This document shows positions 34,497-41,634 of a stretch of 64,000 nucleotides of DNA, in pieces. Below the pieces are notes generated by a model, which worked only from the letters and a program-made list of their open reading frames with translations, did no database searches and had not been told where the DNA came from. Source of the stretch: Oscillospiraceae bacterium (GTDB taxonomy: Bacteria > Bacillota > Clostridia > Oscillospirales > Ruminococcaceae); NCBI GenBank assembly GCA_003512525.1, contig DOQG01000003.1, forward strand, positions 62,001 to 126,000. Reading direction: 5' to 3'. The position numbers were made by a program, and so were the translations under genes. The first letter of the stretch is position 1. The number at the start of each line of letters is the position of its first letter.

Positions 34497-35681
34497 ATGA
34501 AAAAAGAGAATATCTATAAAATCCTGCTCATCGGACTGTTTGCTCTTATCTCGATCACAGTACCTGTTGCAACAATCATTTCAAGCGCACAGTTACCTGA
34601 AAATGCATTCAGCGAAAACGAAAACAGATATCTTGAAAAAATGCCGGAGTTCAACTTTGATACAGTAACCGACAAGTCATTTATGACAAAATTCGAAAAC
34701 TTTTTTGCTGACAGAATAGTCATGCGTGAGCAATGGATAGGGCTTATGAATGACTTTGACCGCATACTCGGTAAAAAAGAGATAAAGGGAATATTTACCG
34801 AGGACGGCAGAATGATGCAGTCATGGAGAACCGGCGACTACAGTGTCGACAGCGTAAACAAAAATCTTTCGGCAATGGAGAAATTCGCCGAGAAGTACCC
34901 TAAGATAAAAATGTACTTTATGCTTGCTCCTAACGCACAGGAAATATACAGTGACACACTTCCTGCGAATTGCGGGGCTGCCGATCAGAAGCTGTTCATC
35001 AAAAGCTGCTATGAAAGCCTGCCCAATATAACAGGTATAGACGTGTACTCGGGACTGCTTGCGGCTAAAAACGAATATATATACTACCGTACCGACCATC
35101 ACTGGACGAGCTACGGTGCATATATAGGATATAAATCTGCTGCATCTGCTATGAACTTCACTGCCTACAGCGAAGACAAATTCAGCGTTGAGCACGCTTC
35201 TAACGAGTTCAGGGGAACTCTCTACTCAAAGACACTCGACAACAGCATCACACCCGACACTATCGACATTTACGCACTGGCGAACAATGAGCCGCAGGTA
35301 AAGGTTTCTGTCTACAAGAGCGGTGCAAAACCCGACAGCTCATATAACAGTCTGTATTTCCGCAAATTTCTTGATGTAAAGGACAAATATTCCACATTTC
35401 TCGGTCAGAACGTACCTCGGATAGATATTAAAAGCGAGATCCCAAAAGAATATGATAAAGGAAATCTGTTGGTAATAAAAGACAGCTATGCGCACTCTTT
35501 AATACCTTTCCTTACTAAAAACTATAGCCATATAACGGTACTTGACCTCAGATATATAAACAGCGATCTGTCAAATATCGGTGTAAATCCAAAAGATTAC
35601 GAAAACGTTCTGTTTATGTACAATGTAATAACATTCTCGCAGGATACAAACGTCAAAAAGCTCGACTTTATAGTTGAATAA
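34497..35681 (+). CDS. DHHW-family protein (AlgX/AlgJ-like acetylation partner)
   Basis: About 394 residues from the ATG at 34497 (GAAAGGAAC upstream). One N-terminal membrane helix (about 10-30) anchors an extracellular SGNH-like domain. The name-giving DHHWTSYGAY motif lies near residue 200, and LLVIKDSYAHSLIPFL carries the nucleophile-type Ser region. N-terminal FSENENRYLEKMPEF and FMTKFENFFADRIVMREQWI are typical. With the MBOAT protein it should acetylate a surface polymer. It lies 16 bases after the MBOAT stop. Confidence 0.9.
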   Translation: MKKENIYKILLIGLFALISITVPVATIISSAQLPENAFSENENRYLEKMPEFNFDTVTDKSFMTKFENFFADRIVMREQWIGLMNDFDRILGKKEIKGIFTEDGRMMQSWRTGDYSVDSVNKNLSAMEKFAEKYPKIKMYFMLAPNAQEIYSDTLPANCGAADQKLFIKSCYESLPNITGIDVYSGLLAAKNEYIYYRTDHHWTSYGAYIGYKSAASAMNFTAYSEDKFSVEHASNEFRGTLYSKTLDNSITPDTIDIYALANNEPQVKVSVYKSGAKPDSSYNSLYFRKFLDVKDKYSTFLGQNVPRIDIKSEIPKEYDKGNLLVIKDSYAHSLIPFLTKNYSHITVLDLRYINSDLSNIGVNPKDYENVLFMYNVITFSQDTNVKKLDFIVE

Positions 35682-35685
35682 ACCT

Positions 35686-35712
35686 CTGCCCCTCCGGTAT
35701 TCGGAGGGGCAG
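35686..35712 (+). terminator. GC-rich hairpin after the DHHW gene
   Basis: CTGCCCCTCCG and CGGAGGGGCAG form an 11-bp perfect stem around five bases, four bases after the stop. The tail is AAAATC rather than T-rich, so termination may be incomplete. Confidence 0.65.
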
Positions 35713-35726
35713 AAAATCAGTATGAA

Positions 35727-35742
35727 GTTAGTTTATTCTAAC
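35727..35742. promoter_or_regulatory. GTTAG-N6-CTAAC operator, enolase site 1
   Basis: GTTAG-TTTATT-CTAAC, an inverted repeat 18 bases upstream of the enolase -35 box. The same architecture occurs at 35797, 46844 and 46923. Confidence 0.55.
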
Positions 35743-35759
35743 TTTTTTCTCAAAACCTA

Positions 35760-35788
35760 TTGACTATTGCAAAACAGTGTGATATAAT
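35760..35788 (+). promoter_or_regulatory. Sigma-A promoter of eno
   Basis: TTGACT (35760-35765), 17-base spacer and TATAAT (35783-35788). The predicted start falls at about 35795, immediately before operator site 2. Confidence 0.85.
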
Positions 35789-35796
35789 CCTCATTA

Positions 35797-35812
35797 GTTA
35801 GTTGACGCTAAC
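35797..35812. promoter_or_regulatory. GTTAG-N6-CTAAC operator, enolase site 2
   Basis: GTTAG-TTGACG-CTAAC, starting nine bases after the -10 box and so covering the probable transcription start. This is a classic repressor position. It lies exactly 70 bases from site 1. Confidence 0.6.
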
Positions 35813-35905
35813 CAATTTTAACCGCCCGATAAGTATTAACCCTGAAAAATTACCGATACTATACAACGTGCATTGGTTTCAAAAGCGGGCAAACGGAGGA
35901 TTACA

Positions 35906-37201
35906 ATGATTTGTACAGCAATCAAAAAAGTAATAGGAAGAGAAATACTCGACTCAAGAGGAAACCCTACAGCAGAAGCTGAGGTATATCTTGAAGACGG
36001 CACTGTTGCAAGAGGTACAGCGCCCAGCGGTGCTTCAACAGGTGAGTTTGAAGCACTTGAGCTGCGCGACAACGACAAGGCAAGATACGGCGGCAAGGGT
36101 GTTACAAAGGCAGTAGAAAATATCAATACGATTATAAACAATGCCGTCAGAGGCGTTGATGCCTGCGATACCTACGCAGTCGATAAAGCGATGATCGATG
36201 CCGACGGCACAAAGGACAAGTCCAAGCTCGGCGCAAATGCTATTCTTGCAGTTTCTATTGCTGCGGCAAGAGCTGCGGCAACTTCTCTTGAAATCCCTCT
36301 CTACAGATTTTTAGGCGGTGTAAGCGCAAACAGACTCCCCGTTCCTATGATGAATATTCTCAACGGTGGCGCTCACGCGGCAAACACTGTTGACGTACAG
36401 GAATTTATGATAATGCCTGTCGGTGCTCCTTCATTCAAAGAAGCATTAAGACAGTGCGCCGAGGTTTTCCATGCACTTGCGGCACTTCTCAAATCGAAGG
36501 GACTTGCTACATCTGTAGGCGATGAGGGCGGCTTTGCACCTGACCTTGCGAGCGATGAAGAGGCTATACAGTTCATTCTTCAAGCCGTTAAGAATGCGGG
36601 ATATGAGCCCGGTAAAGACTTTATGATAGCAATGGATGCCGCTTCAAGTGAGTGGAAAGGCGAAAAGAAGGGTGAATATATCCTGCCCAAATGCAAACAG
36701 AAGTTCACATCTGAACAGCTTATCGCTCACTGGAAAAGCCTCGTTGAAAAGTACCCGATAATCTCTATAGAAGATGCGCTTGATGAAGAGGACTGGGAGG
36801 GTTGGCAAAAGCTCACTTCCGAACTCGGCAACAAGGTACAGCTTGTAGGCGACGACCTGTTCGTTACCAACACCGAAAGACTTTCAAAGGGTATTTCACT
36901 CGGTTGCGGAAACTCAATACTTATCAAGCTTAATCAGATAGGCTCTGTTTCCGAAACGCTTGAAGCTATAAAGATGGCTCACAAGGCGGGCTACACTGCT
37001 ATTTCTTCTCACCGATCCGGTGAAACCGCCGATACAACTATCGCAGACCTCGCGGTTGCTCTTAACACCTGCCAGATAAAGACCGGCGCTCCCAGCAGAA
37101 GCGAACGTGTGGCGAAGTACAACCAACTCTTAAGAATTGAGGAAGAGCTCGGTGACAGCGCTGTTTATCCCGGTATAAACGCATTCAACGTAAAGCGTTG
37201 A
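35906..37201 (+). CDS. eno: Enolase
   Basis: Enolase interconverts 2-phosphoglycerate and phosphoenolpyruvate in glycolysis. The ATG at 35906 has GGAGGA upstream and gives 431 residues, the usual length. Present are REILDSRGNPTAEAEV, GASTGEFEALELRD, the substrate loop, NGGAHAANTVDVQEFMIMP, DEGGFAPDL, metal ligands in MDAASSEW, SIEDALDEEDWEGW and VGDDLFVTN, the catalytic Lys in ILIKLNQIGS and the signature SHRSGETADTTIADLAV. Its promoter is unusual in carrying two GTTAG-N6-CTAAC inverted repeats shared with the flavodoxin operon. Confidence 0.98.
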   Translation: MICTAIKKVIGREILDSRGNPTAEAEVYLEDGTVARGTAPSGASTGEFEALELRDNDKARYGGKGVTKAVENINTIINNAVRGVDACDTYAVDKAMIDADGTKDKSKLGANAILAVSIAAARAAATSLEIPLYRFLGGVSANRLPVPMMNILNGGAHAANTVDVQEFMIMPVGAPSFKEALRQCAEVFHALAALLKSKGLATSVGDEGGFAPDLASDEEAIQFILQAVKNAGYEPGKDFMIAMDAASSEWKGEKKGEYILPKCKQKFTSEQLIAHWKSLVEKYPIISIEDALDEEDWEGWQKLTSELGNKVQLVGDDLFVTNTERLSKGISLGCGNSILIKLNQIGSVSETLEAIKMAHKAGYTAISSHRSGETADTTIADLAVALNTCQIKTGAPSRSERVAKYNQLLRIEEELGDSAVYPGINAFNVKR

Positions 37202-37234
37202 ATTAAATAATGCATTCGTCTCCTTTCAAATAAC

Positions 37235-37273
37235 AAAAACTCCCGTCAGCTTTATACTGCAACGGGAGTTTTT
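37235..37273 (+). terminator. Terminator of eno
   Basis: AAAAACTCCCGT and ACGGGAGTTTTT pair over 12 bases around 15 bases of loop and run into TTTTTG. It lies 33 bases after the stop. Confidence 0.85.
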
Positions 37274-37302
37274 GTGTTATAGAAATATTCATGAAAAACT
37301 TA

Positions 37303-37333
37303 AAGCGGCGATAGAAGCTTTTCACCGCCGCTT
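37303..37333 (-). terminator. Terminator of the DUF305 gene
   Basis: AAGCGGCG and CGCCGCTT form an eight-pair stem; read leftwards it is followed by TAAGTTTTTC. It lies eight bases past the stop. Confidence 0.65.
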
Positions 37334-37341
37334 ACCGAATT

Positions 37342-37908
37342 TTATTCCGAATAACATTTCATGACTTTCTTCATCTCTTCCACACCCTTAAATTGAGACT
37401 CTATCATTTCATTCAGCATGAGTCTCAGCCGAGGACATATGTTGAACCTGAGTGCATTCCTGCTCATTGCTATGCCGCCCTCATGATGCGGTATCATCTG
37501 CCTTATATAGTTTATATTGATGTTGTTGTCGGGACACGCCGACTTCATTCGACTGAACATATTCTGCGTTACGGTACCGTACTGTCTTCTGTAAGCACAC
37601 ATTGACTGCGGATCGTTTCTGTATCTCCTGCAGCCGCAAAATATCTCCCTCATCGTTTCTACATCTTTAGTCTGACCGTTTATTATTTTCTGTGCTGTCT
37701 CCTGAAGACATATATCGGTAGTATATTTAAGCAGTTCTTCAGAAAATTTAACAGCAGCCTCGTGGTGTGGTATCATAGTTACAATAAAATCAGCCGATAC
37801 ACTGTCGTTTATCCTTATATTACTCATATTTGAGATCATGTTGTTAAGTATCTTTTCACTGCATACAAGATACTTCTGCGTGACTATGCTGAATGTACAT
37901 TTTTCCAT
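37342..37908 (-). CDS. DUF305-family protein with two HHE repeats
   Basis: A 188-residue cytoplasmic protein with a duplicated DUF305 module: MIPHHEAAVKFSEELL near residue 47 and MIPHHEGGIAMSRNAL near residue 135. The paired His/Glu suggest metal binding (DUF305 is related to the ferritin-like/CopM group). Between the repeats is a Cys-containing CGCRRYRND segment. Unlike many DUF305 proteins there is no signal peptide. GGAGGTAATT directly precedes the ATG. It stands alone with its own terminator. A metal-handling role is inference. Confidence 0.75.
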   Translation of the reverse strand: MEKCTFSIVTQKYLVCSEKILNNMISNMSNIRINDSVSADFIVTMIPHHEAAVKFSEELLKYTTDICLQETAQKIINGQTKDVETMREIFCGCRRYRNDPQSMCAYRRQYGTVTQNMFSRMKSACPDNNININYIRQMIPHHEGGIAMSRNALRFNICPRLRLMLNEMIESQFKGVEEMKKVMKCYSE

Positions 37909-38003
37909 AATTACCTCCGATATGTTTTATACCAGTCTATGAAAAACGCACGGATTTGTTGACATCATATGCATCACCTTTCAGATGTGTTGCAATAAAG
38001 ACG

Positions 38004-38038
38004 GTTAAATGAAATTTCTTTCACAAAAGTCATTTAAC
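38004..38038. repeat. Inverted repeat upstream of the lipoprotein promoter
   Basis: GTTAAATGA and TCATTTAAC form a nine-base perfect inverted repeat with a 17-base centre, ending 12 bases before the -35 box at 38050. It could be an operator for the lipoprotein gene. Confidence 0.4.
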
Positions 38039-38049
38039 AGGCTCTGTAT

Positions 38050-38078
38050 TTGACTTTTTACCTGTGATGTGCTAAAAT
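38050..38078 (+). promoter_or_regulatory. Sigma-A promoter of the lipoprotein gene
   Basis: TTGACT (38050-38055), 17-base spacer and TAAAAT (38073-38078). Confidence 0.75.
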
Positions 38079-38132
38079 ATCATTTGCAAAGCCATTTTGA
38101 CTCACTTTACCCCTGAAAGGATTTAACAAAAA

Positions 38133-38879
38133 ATGAAATCATTATATATAAAACTGATAGCCGCTTCTCTTGCGCTTTCCTGCACTGCGGCACTTACAGC
38201 CTGCAGCTCTTCACAGACTTCTTCCGATACATCATCAGATGCCGATATCGGAGGTTCTACCTCTGTATCCGAGCAGGAAAACAACAATAATACCGAAAAT
38301 TCCGGTAGCTCAGAAAATGTAGACTCCTCTACTCACTCGGACGGCAACTCTGCCGATAATTCCGACAGCAGTACAACCGAAGATAAACCTTCAGCCTCCG
38401 GCAACACCGAAAGCACAGTATCGTCAGTAACATACGAACCCGTAAAGGACGGAAAATTCACGCTCGCAAATGAAAAGCTGTCTTTCAAAATGCCTGACGG
38501 CTGGAAGCTTGTCAGTGCATCTCTTGCGTATCAGTTTGCATCTGAGGACGAAACAGACGAAAACAAATTCAACCTCGTTGTCAGCAAAACTGACAGCCCG
38601 ATAGAAAATGTGACATCAGATCAGATGACAGCCACCTATGCCGCTACAATGGAAAATTTCAAGCTCGTATCATTCGAGCACACCGAGATAGCGGGCAAAC
38701 AGGCGGTATATATGCAACTCACCGGTATGGTATCACAGGTGACAAAGCAGACAACTATCACGCAGTATATGATACAGTCGGGAGAAGACGCATATTGTTT
38801 CTCTTTCACACAGTCATCAGAAGACGAAACATTTCCGGACCTTATAACAGAGGTTATCGACTCACTTGAAATTAAGTAA
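38133..38879 (+). CDS. Lipoprotein with Ser/Asn-rich linker, unknown function
   Basis: A 248-residue exported protein. The signal ends in a lipobox (LTAC, Cys near residue 24). Residues about 25-105 are almost wholly Ser, Asn, Asp, Thr and Glu and should be an extended linker through the wall. Residues about 108-248 form one compact domain (FTLANEKLSFKMPDGWKLVS, FNLVVSKTDSP, AVYMQLTGMVSQ, AYCFSFTQSSEDETFPD) with the look of PsbP/DcrB-type small surface domains. I do not recognise a named family. It is monocistronic with promoter and terminator. Confidence 0.75.
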   Translation: MKSLYIKLIAASLALSCTAALTACSSSQTSSDTSSDADIGGSTSVSEQENNNNTENSGSSENVDSSTHSDGNSADNSDSSTTEDKPSASGNTESTVSSVTYEPVKDGKFTLANEKLSFKMPDGWKLVSASLAYQFASEDETDENKFNLVVSKTDSPIENVTSDQMTATYAATMENFKLVSFEHTEIAGKQAVYMQLTGMVSQVTKQTTITQYMIQSGEDAYCFSFTQSSEDETFPDLITEVIDSLEIK

Positions 38880-38890
38880 ATAGTATCTAA

Positions 38891-38919
38891 GGAACAGCGG
38901 TAAAAAGCTGTTCTTTTTT
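38891..38919 (+). terminator. Terminator of the lipoprotein gene
   Basis: GAACAGC (38892-38898) and GCTGTTC (38907-38913) followed by TTTTTT; a compact, strong intrinsic terminator. Confidence 0.85.
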
Positions 38920-38937
38920 GGATTTAAACGTATACCG

Positions 38938-38966
38938 TTGCATTTCCTCTGCGGATATGCTACAAT
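38938..38966 (+). promoter_or_regulatory. Sigma-A promoter of the serine hydrolase gene
   Basis: TTGCAT (38938-38943), 17-base spacer and TACAAT (38961-38966), about 40 bases before the ATG. Confidence 0.7.
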
Positions 38967-39006
38967 ATATCAGAAAATAACAGCCATTCGGCAAACAGGA
39001 GTTACT

Positions 39007-40197
39007 ATGAATTATCCGGAAAACAACAAATTTTACCGTCTTGATGAAATGATGCAGTCACAGGTTGACTGCGGTATGATACCCGGCGGTCATTTAAGAA
39101 TAATCAAGGACGGTAAGCGCGTATACGATAAATGCTTCGGCATGGCAGATACGGCGCGCGGACTCAAAATATCCGATAGCACTATCTATCGTCTTTACAG
39201 CATGACAAAACCCGTCACAGCTGTAGCAACAATGATACTCTACGACAGAGGACTTATTGATTTGTCCGACAGCGTATGCTGGTATCTTGAAGGCTTCAAG
39301 GATCAGAAAGTAGAAACCACAGACGGTATAGTTCCCGCAAATCGCGAGGTAAAGATACTCGACCTTCTTACAATGACCGCAGGACTTATGTACCCCGATC
39401 GCGGTACAAATCCCGCAGGCGAAAAGATGGCAGATCTGTTCGACAAATTCTATGAAAAAGCCTTTTCAGGAAACGGAACTTATTCAACCGTTGATATGTG
39501 CAACGAAATGGGTAAAATACCGTTGTTCGCACAACCAGGTACTTGCTGGAACTACAGCGTATGTGCCGATGTACTCGGCGCTATTATTGAAGTCGTCAGC
39601 AAAAAACGTTTCGGTGATTTTCTGAAAGATGAGATATTTGCGCCTCTCGGCATGACCGATACCGATTTCTATGTACCGACTGAAAAACGTGACCGCTTTG
39701 CCGAGATCTATATCAGAGGTGAGGACGGAAAATTAGCCCCATGCGACTGGCAGCACTTAGGTCTTGTATATAAGTATACAAAACGTCCTGAATTTGAGAT
39801 AGGCGGCGCAGGTATTGTTTCCACCGCAAATGATTATGAGAAATTTGCTCAGATGCTTTTAAACGGCGGTAAATACGGAGATACCCGCATAATCAGCCGA
39901 AAGGCGGTCGACCTTATATCACACAACATAATCACGCCTGAACAGAAAAAGACGTTCAATTGGGATTCCTGTATCGGTTACGGCTACGGTGGACTTATGA
40001 GAACTCTTACCAACCCCGAAATTACTACCGTCGGCAATATCGGAGAATACGGCTGGGACGGTTGGACAGGTAATTACTTCTGCAATGATCCGGAAAATAA
40101 CCTGACATTTATGTATTTTATTCAGGTCTGCGGCGGAAACGGCATACGTCCGCTCAGAACATTAAAACAGGCAATGTACTCAGCACTGGAAGACTGA
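39007..40197 (+). CDS. Serine hydrolase (beta-lactamase/esterase family)
   Basis: About 396 residues from the ATG at 39007, with CAGGAGTTACT upstream. It belongs to the class C beta-lactamase-like/PBP4*-type serine hydrolases: the SxxK motif is SMTK in YRLYSMTKPVTAVATMILYDRG near residue 70, and the Tyr motif is YSV in CWNYSVCADVLGAIIEVVS. The C-terminal part has GYGYGGLMRT and GWTGNYFCNDPEN. No signal peptide is seen, so it is probably a cytoplasmic esterase or amidase. The substrate is unknown. Confidence 0.88.
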   Translation: MNYPENNKFYRLDEMMQSQVDCGMIPGGHLRIIKDGKRVYDKCFGMADTARGLKISDSTIYRLYSMTKPVTAVATMILYDRGLIDLSDSVCWYLEGFKDQKVETTDGIVPANREVKILDLLTMTAGLMYPDRGTNPAGEKMADLFDKFYEKAFSGNGTYSTVDMCNEMGKIPLFAQPGTCWNYSVCADVLGAIIEVVSKKRFGDFLKDEIFAPLGMTDTDFYVPTEKRDRFAEIYIRGEDGKLAPCDWQHLGLVYKYTKRPEFEIGGAGIVSTANDYEKFAQMLLNGGKYGDTRIISRKAVDLISHNIITPEQKKTFNWDSCIGYGYGGLMRTLTNPEITTVGNIGEYGWDGWTGNYFCNDPENNLTFMYFIQVCGGNGIRPLRTLKQAMYSALED

Positions 40198-40224
40198 GAA
40201 CATTGCCCGTGTATATCTGATATT

Positions 40225-40282
40225 AAGGTGATACCCGGCACAAACCGTTTGTGGTTCTTGTGTACTGTATCGCCTTATTTTT
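40225..40282 (+). terminator. Long hairpin terminator after the serine hydrolase gene
   Basis: Outer arms AAGGTGATAC (40225-40234) and GTATCGCCTT (40267-40276) pair over ten positions with one G-U. An inner stem (CACAA ... TTGTG) extends it. ATTTTT follows. Confidence 0.7.
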
Positions 40283-40297
40283 CTTAACAAACACTAG

Positions 40298-41116
40298 TTA
40301 TACATTCACCACCGATTCTTTTGACGGTGTAGCTGTTTTTCGCCTTGAATACAACGCAGTGCACCTGTATTTGAGCCTGAGCTTATCGGCAATAAGCGCT
40401 ACAAACTCCGAGTTTGTCGGCTTGCCGCGTGATGTGTGGATCGTATAACCGAAATATCCGTTAAGCGTATCTACATCCCCTCTGTCCCAAGCTATTTCAA
40501 TAGCATGACGGATAGCACGTTCTACTCTTGACGGTGTTGTATCATACATACGCGCTACAGTCGGATAAAGCAATTTAGTGATACAGTTAATCATCTCGGG
40601 ATCATCGACTGAAAGTATGATTGCTGTACGCAGATAGTGATAGCCTTTGATATGTGCAGGTATACCTATCTGATGGATTATCTCCGTTACAACGCACTCT
40701 ATATCCGACTCATCAGCAAGAGTGTTACGTTTGCCTGCAAGCTTATCATTATAAACGGAAAGCACTTTCGACACAAGTGTTTCTGAGTCGAACGGACGGA
40801 GCATATAATAGTCTGCTCCTGCGTCCATTACCTCAAATTCAACTTTTGCCGAATCGTAATTTGCAGTTACAAATACCACAGGGCTATAATCCACATTATT
40901 CTTTATTGTCTTGATTATATCGCATACATCAAGGCCCGGAGTTTTTGCGTCCAGTATGACAACAGCCGGCCGCTCCGTAAGCACATATTCAACAAGCACC
41001 TTTCCTGATTTCGGTCTTGTTATTGCATACATTCCGGCTTCCTTGAAAGCCGTAGCCCACGATATACCCAGCTCTAAAGAATCGTCCCCTATAAGTACTC
41101 TGATAGATTGTGAAAT
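40298..41116 (-). CDS. spo0A: Sporulation master regulator Spo0A with apparent ATT start
   Basis: A 272-residue response regulator. The effector domain (about 150-255) is highly characteristic of Spo0A: TEIIHQIGIPAHIKGYHYL, TTPSRVERAIRHAIEIAWDRG, GKPTNSEFVALIADKLRL. The receiver extends upstream of the ATG at 41032: VLIGDD at residues 7-12, VVILD with the phospho-acceptor at residue 56, VVFVTA with Thr84. Numbering from ATT 41116 thus reproduces B. subtilis D56 and T84. Between an in-frame TAA (41135-41137) and GDD there is no ATG, GTG or TTG; ATT lies seven bases after GGAGG. The conserved receiver Lys is Arg (YMLRPFD, residue 107). The promoter is at 41148-41176. Confidence 0.9.
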   Translation of the reverse strand: MSQSIRVLIGDDSLELGISWATAFKEAGMYAITRPKSGKVLVEYVLTERPAVVILDAKTPGLDVCDIIKTIKNNVDYSPVVFVTANYDSAKVEFEVMDAGADYYMLRPFDSETLVSKVLSVYNDKLAGKRNTLADESDIECVVTEIIHQIGIPAHIKGYHYLRTAIILSVDDPEMINCITKLLYPTVARMYDTTPSRVERAIRHAIEIAWDRGDVDTLNGYFGYTIHTSRGKPTNSEFVALIADKLRLKYRCTALYSRRKTATPSKESVVNV

Positions 41117-41147
41117 TTTCTTACCTCCATAGTTTTATTGCTTCTAT

Positions 41148-41176
41148 AATATAACATAAACTGGAAAATAATTCAA
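41148..41176 (-). promoter_or_regulatory. Probable sigma-A promoter of spo0A
   Basis: Read leftwards, TTGAAT (41171-41176) and TATATT (41148-41153) with a 17-base spacer. The start would be about 25 bases before the ATT codon. A sigma-H promoter was looked for and is not obvious. Confidence 0.6.
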
Positions 41177-41324
41177 GGTGATTTTACCAATTTTTTTCAG
41201 TTTCTTTAAAACAAAGTCCGATTTGATAAAATTAAAACGAAATTCCAAACACCCAAGCCCAATATGTAGAAATTTGAAGGAGTAATTTTATCATATATTC
41301 GTATTTTGACACAATTCGTGTTAT

Positions 41325-41386
41325 TTCGACAAAATTTCGACATAACGCTACGACTTTCGTCAAAATGCTCAATATTATTATATAAT
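41325..41386 (+). promoter_or_regulatory. Promoter with phased 0A boxes, divergent from spo0A
   Basis: Two perfect 0A boxes in the orientation TTCGACA occur at 41325-41331 and 41336-41342, 11 bases apart. A one-mismatch box TTCGTCA at 41356-41362 covers the -35 position. The -10 is TATAAT (41381-41386), with no consensus -35. This is the layout of Spo0A-activated sigma-A promoters such as spoIIG and spoIIE. Confidence 0.55.
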
Positions 41387-41392
41387 ATAAAG

Positions 41393-41546
41393 GGATAAAT
41401 GTCAAATTAGTGATGAGGTCAGAATTTCACTATGATCTCTAAGCTTGTAACGAAATGAATATCAAATAAGCCAAAGAAGCAGAAACAAGATTTTTGCCAA
41501 AACAATAAAGCAGAAAATCCGCCGTTATAAAACAGCGGATTTTTTG
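41393..41546 (+). ncRNA. Candidate Spo0A-controlled small RNA
   Basis: A transcript of about 154 bases is bounded by the TATAAT at 41381 and an intrinsic terminator (AATCCGC ... GCGGATT, 41516-41541, then TTTT). It contains only trivial reading frames (ATG frames of nine, eight and four codons, none with a good ribosome site), so an RNA product is likely. The next gene on the right points the other way. No known RNA family is recognised. Existence of the transcript is inference from promoter and terminator. Confidence 0.5.
41514..41545 (+). terminator. Terminator of the candidate small RNA
   Basis: AATCCGC and GCGGATT form the base of a stem extended by GTT/AAC after one mismatch, with a four-base loop and TTTT tail. 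Confidence 0.8.
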
Positions 41547-41619
41547 TGTATTCAACTTATATTACCTGTTTTTCAAAAGGAGTACGCAAATCACTTACTT
41601 CAGGAACAGCAAATTTGGT

Positions 41620-41634
41620 GTGCCGAATCGGCAC
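41620..41634 (-). other. Short hairpin after the ABC exporter operon
   Basis: GTGCC-GAATC-GGCAC directly follows the stop codon of the leftward ABC gene. The stem is short and the T-run absent, so it is at best a weak terminator. Confidence 0.3.

Noticed and set aside
35873..35905. N-terminal extension of enolase by 11 codons
   Set aside because: The GGAGGA ribosome site lies just before ATG 35906, and enolases begin at that position.
41032..41034. ATG 41032 as the spo0A start
   Set aside because: It would remove the receiver's acidic pair, which is encoded directly upstream in the same frame.
41391..41470. Small peptides encoded in the candidate sRNA
   Set aside because: The three ATG frames have nine, eight and four codons and no suitable ribosome sites.
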